NCBI GenBank assembly: GCA_009663005.1
Contig: VIGQ01000391.1
Coordinates: 1-10,891 of the forward strand
Source of the DNA: Actinidia chinensis
Lineage: Eukaryota; Streptophyta; Magnoliopsida; Ericales; Actinidiaceae
DNA length: 10,891 bases
Direction: 5' to 3'
The notes under the pieces: generated by a model
Database searches by the model: none
The model's input: only the letters and a program-made list of their open reading frames with translations
What the model was told of the DNA's origin: nothing
In this document: piece by piece, positions 1 to 8,144 of the stretch
Position numbering within the stretch: position 1 is the stretch's first letter
How the letters are laid out: each line of letters starts with the position of its first letter
Program-made: the position numbers and the translations under genes

Positions 1-800
1 TTTTAAGCATTCGTCTATTCGAATTTTATTAGCTTGGTGATCTGTTTGATCTTGGAGTTGGCTAAACTCGACGTCAAAATCGCATTCCTACATGGTGGAT
101 TAGAGGAGGAGATAACATGGCTCACCCAGATGGCTTCAAAGTTCCTGACAAAGAAACATTTCGGCACAGTCGTTAAGGAAGTCTTTATATGCCTTGAAGC
201 AATCTCCTCGACAGTGGTATAAGCGATTTGATCAGTTTATGGTAAAGCCCACCAATACACAGGAGTCAGTTTGATCAAATTGTGGTATTTTCGCAAATTC
301 CCAAACGGTTTCATGATTTATTTGCTTTATAGGAGATGATATGCTAATCGCATCTAAGAGCAAGGGTGTAGGGGGAAAGGGTTTGGATAGATTGAAAGCT
401 CACTCAATCAGGAATTTGAAATGAAGGATCTTGGTGAAGCAAAAAATAATTCTGAGAATGGAGATTAAGAGGACAGAGTAAAAAGGTACAGTTTTGGTTG
501 ACTCAGACTCAGTATTTGAAAAAAGTTTACGAAATGCATGGAGAGACTTCAGCTAAACCTGGTTGCTACGCCGTTGGCCTTCACTTCACATTGAGTACTT
601 CTATGTCTCCCAGACACCGATGATGAGCGAAAGCATAGGGCAAATGTTCCTTATTGCTAATGTGTGGTGTTCTGATGTTGCTATGGTGTGTACAGACCGG
701 ATTATTTCACATGTTGTTAGCAATGGTCAGCAGATATATGCAGATCCAGGGAAAAAGTTCACGGAAGCCGTGAAATGGTTTAGGTTAGCCAAGAAAATAC
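1..800 (+). mobile_element. Ty1/copia reverse transcriptase to RNase H fragment, decayed, truncated at window edge
   Basis: Pieces of a copia reverse transcriptase follow each other in the correct order across all three forward frames. They are a KHSSIRILLA-like segment at the left edge, then KLDVKIAFLHGGLEEEI (about 67-117), a KSLYALKQSPRQWYKRFDQF-like stretch visible across frames at about 176-240, a remnant of the YVDD active-site box followed by MLIASKSK (about 330-365), FEMKDLGEAK (about 412-445), a WLTQTQYLKK segment (about 497-527), and AMVCT with ISHVV and the PGKK..EAVKWF stretch (about 680-785). The active-site box carries a one-base shift and now reads GDD in its local frame. These motifs and the DLGEAK...AMVCTRPDI order are typical of the Tork/Tnt1-like copia lineage; that lineage call is an inference. 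There are many frameshifts and stops, so no enzyme can be made. The upstream half of the element lies outside the window. Confidence 0.88.
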
Positions 801-1325
801 CAATTTTTAAAACGTTGAACTAATTTTATATAGTAGTTCCATTAACGCATGAGATATGGATCCATATGCATGTCCCTCTCCTTTGTAGGGATAAGAAGCG
901 CAATAAAGGAAAGTTGTCTGTGCTGAGTTTGGGCGCGGGGCATAGTTTTGGGACTACCTAATCATATTTCACGCACCTGCCCAGTGAATTTTTCCTAGAT
1001 TCATGCATATACTGCTGACCATTGCTAACAGCAGTGAAATATCCGGTCTTGTACACACCATAGCATACATCAGAACACCAACAGATAGCATAAGGAAATT
1101 AGCCATATTGCTTCGCCTCATCATCTATGCGGGGAGAATAGAACCCACTCAATTGAAGTGAAGGAGGCCAACGGCGTACAAACAGGTTTTTAGCTGAACT
1201 ATCATGGCCAAATTTTTGTAAACTTTTTTAAATACTGAGTGCTGAGTCAACCAAACTGTATCTTTCACTATGTCCTCTTAATCTCCATTCCCAGAATTTT
1301 TTGTTCACCAAGATACTTCATTTCA
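415..1325. repeat. Large imperfect inverted repeat formed by two opposed copia RT fragments
   Basis: The plus-strand arm (about 415-790) and the minus-strand arm (about 960-1325) carry the same part of copia RT in opposite orientation. Shared stretches are easily seen, for example GGAGATTAAGAGGACA at about 461-476 against its reverse complement at about 1275-1290, TACGCCGTTGGCCT at about 567-580 against its complement near 1166-1179, and GTTAGCAATGGTCAGCAG at about 716-733 against its complement at about 1012-1029. The arms differ by scattered substitutions and short indels. A spacer of about 165 bp (790-960) separates them, and no gene was recognised in it. A transcript crossing the region could fold into a long imperfect hairpin. 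Confidence 0.85.
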
Positions 1326-1740
1326 AATGGCAGCTGTTATGACCAAACTCTCAAGTTGATTCTTGTGATGAAGTGACTTTATTTCTCATCAATCGCCTGC
1401 TTCCATTTCAGATGTTCAAGTACTTGTATGGAATCCTTGTAAGTACAAGGGACTCCATCAATCACCGCGAAGTGATAGGCTTACAGTATCAGTATATCGG
1501 AGACAGGGCCTCCGAATCACTCTTTTGTGTCTACTAAGTCGCGATGAAAATCTCGCGATGGAATCTGCCTGGTGGTGTGAAGTTTGAGCCTCTTTTTAAT
1601 TTGGTTGTAGTATCAAATCATCAGGCTTATCCAGAGGGATATCACTCTCTGAATAGTCTTAGTTGGCACTACTTGACTCTAAAGCTCCACTGCCCGAGTA
1701 GATGTCAAACTAAGATCCTCTTAGTCAAAATTAACATCCC
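960..1740 (-). mobile_element. Ty1/copia pol fragment with the central RT missing
   Basis: Read on the minus strand, the fragment begins with a basic RHKRVIRRP..RYTD segment (about 1535-1490), as found just before RT in copia polyproteins. It then gives YKYLEHLKWKQAIDEE (about 1425-1375), with a nearby HHKNQTWEF match to the start of RT. The sequence then jumps directly to FEMKYLGE (about 1325-1300) and continues through ILGMEIKRT, the LTQ-containing stretch and AMVCTRPDIS-like sequence to about 985. The part that should lie between, holding the LDVKTAFLHG and YVDD boxes, is absent, although both boxes are recognisable in the plus-strand copy at 1-800. This is an internal deletion of several hundred bases. 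Frameshifts are frequent. It probably belongs to the same insertion as the LTR at 2254-2646, because orientation and order agree. Confidence 0.8.
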
Positions 1741-1789
1741 AAACTCGTCAAAGTAACATCCCTACTTAGGTCAAAGTGCACATCAACAG

Positions 1790-2235
1790 TTAAAGGCAAG
1801 CTGACTGACTGGGCACTGACGCAGGCTGACTGGACTAGTGACTGGATAGCCACATGGCAACAGGCGCGCGTGGTCGAAAGATGCGTGCGTGGAAGCGCGT
1901 GAAGATATCTGCCGAGCGCGTGAAGCTTGTACTCTGTGCGTGTGAGCACGTGCGATGACCGGATTTGATGTGCGAACTATCTGACGGTGCGTGGAAGCGC
2001 GTGTGATTGACTGACGGCGCGTGGAAGTTGTAAATCAGATGCGGCGCGTACTTTCTCCAGCGGCATGTGGCGGGAAGACTGGGGTGGGCGCGTGAGGAGT
2101 GCTCTTTATATGTCCGATTGCGTACGTATTTTTGGCTTTCGCACGCCTTCGTCCTCGATGAGCCAAACACGATGGTGTGATCAGAAATCGAATTTAGAAC
2201 ATTTTTACCACTAGTACTGAGGTCTGACATTTGAC
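1790..2235 (-). repeat. GC-rich repeated leader of the left copia element
   Basis: This stretch lies just inside the primer binding site of the left element, where copia elements have an untranslated leader. It is much richer in GC than its surroundings. It contains repeated CTGACTGA-like units (about 1799-1845) and several copies of GCGTGGAAGCGCGTG or parts of it (near 1886-1902, 1989-2003 and 2014-2026). A CACGTG box lies near 1948. No gag coding sequence was recognised here. A minus-strand frame from 2230 to 1835 stays open for 131 codons, is rich in His, Ser, Thr and Ala, and contains repeated FHAP/FHAR words that come from the DNA repeats; it has no recognisable domain. Confidence 0.6.
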
Positions 2236-2238
2236 CTG

Positions 2239-2250
2239 GGCTCTGATACT
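2239..2250 (-). other. Primer binding site (tRNA-Met type) of the left copia element
   Basis: The minus strand reads AGTATCAGAGCC, close to the usual copia primer binding site TGGTATCAGAGC, with changes in the first bases. It sits three bases inside the proposed LTR boundary at 2254, in the place expected for a minus-strand element whose 5' LTR is on the right. A nearly perfect version occurs in the second element at 7849-7861, which supports the call. Confidence 0.75.
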
Positions 2251-2504
2251 AATTGTGGTGTCTTAAATCGTATCCACACCAAGTTACACACTCACAAATA
2301 ACACACGCCAATAACACTAACACAATGATTTAGAGATTACGGCAAGAGTTTCCTACGTCCTCGGGTGGCATAGTTTCACTATTATGGAGAAACCGATACA
2401 AACTCATCAGTTTTTCTTCTCTCCACATAGAGAGAAGAAAATAACCAAAATAAACTAACCTAATCGCTTCGAATCTCATTGATTCTATATCTGAGACTTG
2501 TAGT

Positions 2505-2514
2505 CCCTTTTATA
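2505..2514 (-). promoter_or_regulatory. Candidate LTR TATA box, left element
   Basis: The minus strand reads TATAAAAGGG, a strong plant-type TATA box in a sensible place within the LTR. Transcription would start roughly 30 bases further left and run through the leader into pol. The position is inferred from the motif only. Confidence 0.55.
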
Positions 2515-2522
2515 GGCAAAGT

Positions 2523-2640
2523 GAACAAATTCCAAATCTAACAGAACTTGAATTCCATCCAATAGAAGTTGAAGTCAATCTAAACACAGAGTTTGAAACC
2601 AATCCAAATTAGAGAGAGTTTGAAGCCAATCCAACAAGAG
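2523..2640 (-). repeat. Tandem U3 repeats, about 21-27 bp units
   Basis: About five imperfect direct repeats start near 2523, 2544, 2566, 2589 and 2616. The last two are the clearest: GAGTTTGAAACCAATCCAA and GAGTTTGAAGCCAATCCAA. They lie immediately upstream of the TATA box in the direction of transcription, where copia elements such as Tnt1 carry enhancer repeats. The enhancer role is inferred from position. Confidence 0.65.
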
Positions 2641-2646
2641 ACCACA

Positions 2647-2833
2647 ACTCCACTTAGATATGTGTGAAGGAAACAAATAAAATGGAAAAGATCTATTCAA
2701 CTCAAATAAAAAAAGACAATGTGTGCTTATTTCAATTTTAAAAAAATATATTCATCAAAAATTTATGATCTTAAAATGAGATTACAAACGACATTGTTGT
2801 CAAATTTTCTGTATAATTTCTGTTTCAAATGTC
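2647..2833. other. AT-rich host sequence between the two copia elements, probably SDR intron plus end of exon 6
   Basis: No LTR or pol features were recognised here. Because the SDR gene is cut by the copia element at 2834, this stretch should be its continuation on the minus strand: a short piece of exon 6 at 2809-2833, then probable intron. A CAAACGACATTGTTG sequence at about 2786-2799 resembles the repeated core of the MITE in exon 2. The last SDR exon was not found here; if it still exists it would lie beyond the left copia remnants. Confidence 0.45.
2809..2833 (-). pseudogene. SDR pseudogene, tail of exon 6 beyond the copia insertion
   Basis: Joining the minus strand across the CATAG target site continues exon 6 into a stretch reading HLK and ending CAG at 2809. 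In intact relatives this place holds an LLKTIPQ-like segment that ends at an exon boundary, so the match is plausible but short. The next bases do not form a GT donor, which would be a further defect if the call is right. Confidence 0.35.
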
Positions 2834-2838
2834 CATAG
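2834..2838. repeat. Target site duplication CATAG, left copy
   Basis: CATAG directly precedes the TGTTAG end of the LTR at 2839 and is repeated exactly at 8145-8149, just after the other LTR. Five bases is the usual copia duplication length. Confidence 0.9.
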
Positions 2839-3122
2839 TGTTAGAAATAAAGATAGAGAGAGAGAGAGTTAGGAATTTCTGTATTGTTATTCCATAATTA
2901 ATTCATGTTACAGGAGTCCTCTTTATATAGAGGAATATCGATAAGGTAATTGTTTACACAAAGGAAATAGCAATAAAATTATCTGCTAATATATCCTTCA
3001 GAATATATTATGTATCATAACAGATACGATAATTCTGATATATATATATGGTAATATAATATATATTCAACATATATATATTTGGGTAATACATATATGG
3101 TAAGTGTATAGTATATGCTACA
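2839..3122 (-). mobile_element. 3' LTR of the middle copia element
   Basis: This copy begins TGTTAGAAATAAAGA and ends GTATATGCTACA, matching the right LTR at 7862-8144 along its whole length with scattered differences. It includes a GA run (2853-2869), a TATA-type box (CTATATAAAG on the minus strand, about 2921-2930) and an AT-rich U3 with many ATATAT runs (about 3038-3110). The last bases have lost one A compared with the AACA end of the other LTR. Confidence 0.93.
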
Positions 3123-3138
3123 TCCCCCCCTCAAACTC
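3123..3138 (-). other. Polypurine tract of the middle copia element
   Basis: The minus strand reads GAGTTTGAGGGGGGGA directly before the LTR. This G-rich purine run sits exactly where the primer for plus-strand DNA synthesis is expected, and it confirms the minus-strand orientation. Confidence 0.85.
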
Positions 3139-3144
3139 AAGATG

Positions 3145-3880
3145 AAGCTAGGACCAAATTTGTGAGTGGGAAAGAAGATCCCGAAAACGGCTCGTAGGAT
3201 GAGTCTTGGTAATAGGTTAGCAGGCTGATCCATAGAGCGAACGGGAACTACCAGATGCAAAACTCCTTACTCTGGAGATGAAATGACGTTATAAAGCGGC
3301 AGTCGACTCTCGATATGCTTGGTTTCTTTTCATGAAAAACGTCATTTGAAGCAATCGAATAGCGCTGTGGTTTATCACAGTGAAGAGCGACAGAAGGAGA
3401 ATCATGCCTATTCTTGTCTGAGCCAGCGAAGCCACAGTAACTCATATGTCGCGTCTGCCAATAAGGCACGATATTCAGCCTATGTACTAGAGCGACAACA
3501 ATAGACTGTTTCTTGCTATGCCATGAGATCACGAATCACCAAGAACAGAAGCAATACCTCATAGTGGAACGATGTCAGTGGGGGTTGTCCTGGCCTAATC
3601 AGGCACATCCGAATAGGCCACCAGATCAGAGATGAAGGGTGAACGAAGAAATGAAGGCGTGGAAAAATAGTACCCTTGACATAACGTAAAATCTCAATGC
3701 TGCAGCATAGTGAGTAGACCATGGCAGACATAATTGACTGATATATGCACGGCATTCGAGATATCAGGTGCATAACAGTAGTTAAATCAACTAACCAACA
3801 CGCTGACGATTAAATAACGTAGGCTCAAAAGTGGTTCACCATAGAAGTATTTAACCGGACATTATTTCTAATGAATATCG
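3145..3880 (-). pseudogene. Copia RNase H domain, decayed
   Basis: The minus strand shows an ILRYVKGTIF segment (about 3690-3660), an LVAYSD remnant of the catalytic Asp motif (about 3625-3605), ISWHSKKQSIV (about 3530-3498), a piece of the T/AEYRALADAT motif split over frames (about 3480-3450), an ALHCD remnant (about 3387-3370), ASNDVFHE (about 3350-3325), and DQPANLL (about 3230-3205). These are the copia RNase H landmarks in order, ending just before the polypurine tract. No single frame links them, so the domain is inactive. Confidence 0.88.
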
Positions 3881-3959
3881 ACAGTCTTATTACAGTGTAG
3901 TCCCGCACGAGACAAGAGATCAGAAGTATATTTTTGGTTTTGAGAAAGATAATTCCATT

Positions 3960-4640
3960 CCGAGTAGGGACACCTCAATGCCCTAAAAAATAACTTAGAT
4001 TACCCAAATCTTTTTAATTTCAAACTGGCAGACTGAAAACTTTTTAAGAGTTGCAATATACCATCCCGATCATCCAGTAATATTTCATGTCACAACACAT
4101 AGAAATCTCAGAACAGTGCCCTTAGTAGACTTCTTGAGAAAGATGGCCGAATCATAAGTGCTAGAATAAAACCCAGCTGAGAATAGTCAGAACTAATTTT
4201 AGCAAACCAGGCTCGAGGAGCTTGCTTAACCATACATAGCACGGCGTAGACGACAGCCATTATGAGGCCTGAGCATAGCCAGGAGAAGAGTCTATATACT
4301 TCCTCTTGCCAAATCAACCATTGAGAAGGCTTTTCACTCCATTTGAAAGAGATCCCCATTCACGAACTGCGCAACCGCAATAGGGTACGAACCGAGTTAA
4401 GCGAGCAACAAAAGCAAAGGTCTCCTCATAATCCAATCCATACTTCCTGAGTAAAGCCACGAGAAACCAGCGGGCTTTTGTACCTATCAACAGTGCCATC
4501 TGCCTGAGTCTTAATCTTATACACCCATTTGCATCCCACTGTTAGATTTTTCTAGCCCGGTAAGTCAACCATGTCCCTTTATGAGTTTTAATCAGAGCAT
4601 CCACTTACATCATTCATATAGCTCCTGCCAATCAAGATTA
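3960..4640 (-). pseudogene. Copia reverse transcriptase domain, decayed
   Basis: Landmarks on the minus strand include VDALIKTH (about 4615-4592), a GCKWVYKIKTQADGTVDR-like stretch split over frames (about 4545-4480), YGLDYEETFA (about 4444-4413), AVREW (about 4370-4355), KQAPRAWFAKISS (about 4232-4194) and SQLGF (about 4185-4170). An ITG-type remnant near 4080 marks where the stretch after the YVDD active site should be; an intact YVDD box is not visible. Further on, FEIKK and a GIEVS remnant (about 4025-3970) mark the end of the domain. Numerous frameshifts are present. The sequence is clearly different from the RT copies at 1-1740, so the middle and left elements belong to different copia families. 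Confidence 0.9.
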
Positions 4641-4879
4641 GATGAGGCCCTCACGAAAATTGCGAGGCTCATGCAAGTAGAAAGAGCAATAACAAGATAA
4701 TCACGAAGGTGAGAGGGTTGCAGTTCTTACTCTGGTGGAACAACGAAAGGGGGACAAGAAACGGATGGCGGGGCTGCTGCGTAGACGCATCGGGAATTGC
4801 CAGATGGGAGATGGGTGGGGATGAGAAGGTGGGGAACCTGCAATAACGGAAAGTAACATGCAAGATAATATCTAGAATA

Positions 4880-5969
4880 AGGATCAGTACAAGGGGGCGA
4901 CCAAGACCAGATGGTGTAGGGTTTTTTAAAATGTCGAAAACTACATCTTCCCAAAATTCAATATGGTGAGAAATGCGAAGACGTTTGGAGATAGGGTCAT
5001 TAACAACAATATCTCTTATGTTCAATGCCATACCCTACGAAACACAAAGTCGAGAATGAGGTTCTACTTTTAGTTTATGGGGTTGGAGAAGAACAACAGG
5101 CCTCCCCCAAAGACACGAAGAAGAGCGTACTTAGATATTGTTATATAATTTTTCATAAGGAGATAGTGTGTCGTGACTAAGGATGGGTGTGCGATTGATG
5201 GTGTAAACAGCATAAAGGGCAATCTTCTCCCCAAAAGACTCAGTGATCCGAAGTAGAAATGAGAAGAGCACGACAGGTCCATATATGCCTAAGTTGTGCT
5301 CTGCACGCCATTTATTGAGAAGTGACAGGACATGATGAGTATGGAAGTGTGCCATTATTTTTAAGAATTTTGAGAAATCAGTTTAGCTTTAAATATTCCT
5401 TCGGGCATTGTTAGAACGACAAAGGTTAATTTTACGGAAAAACTGTGTTTGAACCATTTTCTCTGAAAATTATCATAAATACCAAGTCCTCAGATCTACT
5501 ATGCTAAAGATACATCCATGTATACGAGAGTATCATCAGTACAAAATGGGACAAGATATCGGAGCCACGCATGGTAGAGATGGGAGAATGTCCCCACACA
5601 TAGAGTTAAACAAAGTCAAAGGTGCACTATCAAGAGAGTCACTATTAGGAAAAGGTACGTATGTTGTTTTCCATTTTGACAGCCCCAAATAATAAAAATT
5701 TGATTCAGTTTAACAAACCTAAATAACCGCGAAAACGCAATTTTTGTAATTTTTGACACGGAAGCATGACCTGAACGAGAGTGGCCATATGCCAAAGAAA
5801 ATATGACTACTTGAACTAGATGCAGCAGCACAGAATCGTTATGAGCAACGAAGAGACTCCAATTCAAAACAACGTCCCACTTTACGGCCGGTCCAATGGT
5901 TTTTCCCGTTCCGCGGATACTTGAACAAAACAGCCAGAATTGGAAAAAGTGTAGTGAAACCAAGCTCAT
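4880..5969 (-). pseudogene. Copia GAG-pre-integrase and integrase domains, decayed
   Basis: The minus strand starts with a TGRKVGRCFELESL segment (about 5898-5855) and GHASVSKITKI (about 5775-5745), the GAG-pre-integrase region with its conserved Gly-His. A CQNGKQHTYLF remnant of the zinc-binding part follows (about 5685-5655), then the catalytic core around a WG-containing HSD-type motif and TDD (about 5620-5490), all shifted between frames. After that come AVYTINRTP with LSPYEKLYNN (about 5220-5135), the RLCVFVGYG-like remnant (about 5050-5030), and NDPISKRLRISHHIEFWED (about 5005-4945). This is the complete copia order for integrase. Stops and frameshifts rule out function. Confidence 0.9.
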
Positions 5970-6400
5970 AAGTTTTCAAACCAACAGATAATACATTTGA
6001 GAGAGGGCAGGACTATGATGGTATGGTCAACAGTAAGATCATGAGGCTACATAGTGCCAGTGGGTTGAGTAGTAGTCAATAAAAGAACCATCGCCGTATG
6101 AATAGGATGCCAGAGAAAGTGGGATGTGTTATAGAAATAAAGAAGTTCAGAAGTCTATGATTTCAACATGCTTATCAAAACCAGGGTAAAGTACCTAAGT
6201 GTGGTTGCGAAGAGTGATGCTGTAATATTAGTGCATGATGCACCTAGGTGACTAATGGTCTCGACATCACAGCAGTAAGGGTAGAAGATGAAGAATCAGG
6301 AGATGGTCCGAGAAGAGTCAGTGACAGCAGCAGTCTGACGGTTTGGTTAACCCCTTGCGTTTGGACCTGGGGCGGAGAGTGATATCTTCATAAAAGTGAG
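5970..6400 (-). pseudogene. Gag end and protease region of the middle copia element, poorly preserved
   Basis: By position this stretch should encode the nucleocapsid zinc knuckle and the aspartic protease. Only weak remnants are visible, such as a CATCATGCAC-type stretch near 6230 and a PHDLT segment near 6043-6029 that could follow the protease active-site motif. No intact D[ST]GA motif or CCHC knuckle was found. The assignment rests mostly on its place between gag and GAG-pre-integrase. Confidence 0.5.
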
Positions 6401-7238
6401 TGTCTCGCTACAAAACTACAATATTTCTTCGGAGCCAGCTGGTATCTTCTTCGAGCTAGTACGACCCCGAATAGGCTGAGATGATGGTGGTTGAGGTGGT
6501 GCCCCGACAGGTGTCCGCCAGAATAGGCTGAGAAATGCTGATAAACCCTATTCTTCTTGGTGAGTTTTTTTCTCCTCAATCTGAGTTTCAGTAAGAGCTT
6601 GGCAACTGAGAAGAAATGTCGATGTAAGAAGAGAAGCTCGTATATCTCTATCGGGAGGAATAGCCATGGAAAGTGGAGGTAGATGAGATCGTCCTCGTAG
6701 GCAAGAAAGCAGCAGCATCAGTGGAACAGGTCCAGGTAGGTCGAACTTAGCTAAATGATTGCAAATTTGACATTTTGTTGTAAACTTCGTAAAGAGGCTG
6801 ACCCCGGATCAAAAACGAAAGTGAGAAAGCTCAAGACCGCAACTGATACTCATTGGCTGCCATCAATTGAAGAATATCGCTCCGTCCAATAATCCCATAC
6901 TTCTTTTGGTCAAGTCTTTTTTTCCCCCCCCCCCCGAATGGAGTAAAAAGGGATGGAATGGATGAGACTGATGTGTTTGAGAACTAGGTGATAATTCCTT
7001 GGAGTTAACCCTATTTCAGTCCTTCAAATCTGGGATTGAACTGGGCAATGTAAGATCAACATCCTCGTCATCGTTGGTCTCAATCATAAAAATAGGTGGG
7101 TTGGACAACTGCCGGTGATGTTTTCTAAAAGTTTCCTATCCCGAGACCGCTTGCAATGGCTCGAGGACGCAGAAGATGATAGTTGGATTCGTCAAGAACG
7201 ATGGAAATAGGGTTGTGATAAACTTTCCGGTTAGCCAT
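6400..7238 (-). pseudogene. Copia gag region, decayed
   Basis: A minus-strand ATG at 7238 opens MANRKVYHNPISIVLDESNY, the start typical of plant copia Gag, and reads on to about 7140 before the first damage. Later pieces include a DILQLMAANEYQLRS stretch (about 6880-6830), LAKFDLPGPVPL (about 6755-6715) and the EEKKLTKKNR segment (about 6575-6545) that ends the gag core. In the middle lies a run of 12 C bases (6924-6935 on the plus strand), probably an expansion that broke the frame. Gag would form the particle that holds the RNA; this copy cannot. Confidence 0.82.
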
Positions 7239-7251
7239 CCTGTAACAGAAA

Positions 7252-7345
7252 ATATATATCTATATATATTATATATATACTATAGAGTTTTTTTTTGTTT
7301 TTTTTTGTTTTTTTAACAGGTAACCGAATTAAATTTTTTTTTTAT
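7252..7345. repeat. Low-complexity TA and T runs upstream of gag
   Basis: Alternating TATATA (about 7252-7282) is followed by T runs split by single G bases (about 7288-7314) and another T run (about 7334-7343). On the minus strand these are A-rich sequences just before the gag start codon, inside the leader of the element. Confidence 0.8.
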
Positions 7346-7406
7346 TTACTAAACTAGAATTTTAAATAACCTCAGGGTCTGCCGGCGTAATTTACCCAAC
7401 AAGCGT

Positions 7407-7501
7407 TGACGTGTCAGGGGCTGCTGATATGGCAGTAACGTGGCACTGACGTGGCAGTGATGTGGCGCTGACGTGGCAGTGATGTGGCGCTGATGTGGGC
7501 G
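7407..7501. repeat. 11-bp tandem repeat TGACGTGGCAG/TGATGTGGCGC in the copia leader
   Basis: Units follow each other at 7436, 7447, 7458, 7469, 7480 and 7491, each 11 bp, with less regular copies back to about 7407. Two alternating types, TGACGTGGCAG and TGATGTGGCGC, make a 22-bp higher-order period. TGACGTGG contains the ACGT core recognised by plant bZIP factors, so the array could hold several binding sites; that is inference. It lies in the transcribed leader of the element, at a place similar to the GC-rich repeats of the left element. Confidence 0.85.
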
Positions 7502-7848
7502 CGTGGGCTTCACGCGTCGTCTTCCTTAGCTGCGCGTGAGGTGCGTGGATCTCACTCGCGGCACTTGTGGTGGCGCGTGGATGGTCGGATTGAGACTGTT
7601 TTTGGTGTTTTGGAATCGTCTCTTCATACGAACTCTTGGTATTTTCAAAAGACAAATCGGAGTAATTTGGGGAAAAGAACCAAGGCTTCGAAAAGGCCTC
7701 GAAAGTTGCATTTTGGATAGATATGAAACTGTGGTAGGTTACAATTACAGAGAGTTTGGGTTGAATTGATGGTCGACGGTTTTTTGTTCTTCGCCGATGA
7801 TCCGGAACTGTGCCGGAGGTTTTAGCAAAGAGTTTGGACCCAGGATGT

Positions 7849-7861
7849 GGCTCTGATACCA
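7849..7861 (-). other. Primer binding site (tRNA-Met) of the middle copia element
   Basis: The minus strand reads TGGTATCAGAGCC directly next to the end of the 5' LTR, with no spacer. It is the standard copia primer binding site, complementary to the 3' end of initiator tRNA-Met. It fixes the right LTR as the 5' one. Confidence 0.93.
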
Positions 7862-8144
7862 TGTTAGAAATAAAGACGAGAGAGAGAGTGAGGGAATTTC
7901 TGTATTGTATTCCGTAAATTAATTCATGTACAGGAGTCCTCTTTATATATAGGAATATCGGTAATGTATGTATTTACACAAAGGAAATAACAATAATGTA
8001 ATATTAAATATATCATTCATAATATATTAATGTACAGAAGATACGGCATATATTCTGAGTATATTATATGGTAAATATAATATATATACTAACATATATA
8101 TAAGTTGGTAAATCCATTAGGTAGTGTAATATTATATGCTAACA
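7862..8144 (-). mobile_element. 5' LTR of the middle copia element
   Basis: It begins TGTTAGAAATAAAGA and ends ATATGCTAACA, so the termini form the short inverted repeat TGTTAG...CTAACA. A TATA-type box (TATATAAAG on the minus strand, about 7941-7949) lies upstream of the expected RNA start. It aligns along its length with 2839-3122 but with many substitutions and small indels. Confidence 0.94.

Larger units (their letters stand above)
2254..2646 (-). mobile_element. 5' LTR of the left copia element
   Basis: The segment starts TGTGGT and ends ACCACA, a 6-bp inverted terminal repeat with the TG...CA form of LTRs, and its left boundary lies next to a primer binding site. It contains a TATA box on the minus strand and a repeated block that would be U3. 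The right boundary is chosen only from the ACCACA match, because the partner LTR is not in the window. The U3 this gives is short, so the true LTR could extend further right. No target site duplication could be tested. The 3' LTR is either left of the window or lost. Confidence 0.62.
7392..7862 (-). other. Open 156-codon frame in the copia leader, coding status doubtful
   Basis: This is the longest uninterrupted frame inside the middle element. Its ATG is made from the last base of the 5' LTR and the first two bases of the primer binding site, so the predicted protein starts MVSEP. It is rich in Ser, Thr, His, Pro and Ala and has no recognised domain, signal peptide or membrane segment. The second half is a translation of the 11-bp repeats (words like CHVSATSLPRQCHVTA). 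It stops well before gag. GC-rich repeats tend to stay open by chance, so this is most likely not a gene, but it is worth recording because gag and pol are heavily broken while this frame is not. Confidence 0.25.

Noticed and set aside
563..823. Open frame of 86 codons on the plus strand
   Set aside because: It is a mixed-frame piece of decayed copia RT; known motifs enter and leave the frame through frameshifts.
1544..1756. Open frame of 70 codons on the plus strand
   Set aside because: It lies opposite the minus-strand copia fragment and shows no recognisable protein similarity.
6924..6935. Run of 12 C bases as a programmed frameshift site
   Set aside because: It lies within a gag region already broken on both sides, so simple homopolymer expansion in a dead copy is more likely.
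7407..7501. CRISPR-like array
   Set aside because: The units are 11 bp without spacers and lie in a plant retrotransposon leader, so this is an ordinary tandem repeat.
7484..7769. Two overlapping plus-strand frames in the leader of the middle element
   Set aside because: They oppose the element's own transcription, overlap each other, and come from GC-rich repeat sequence without domains.
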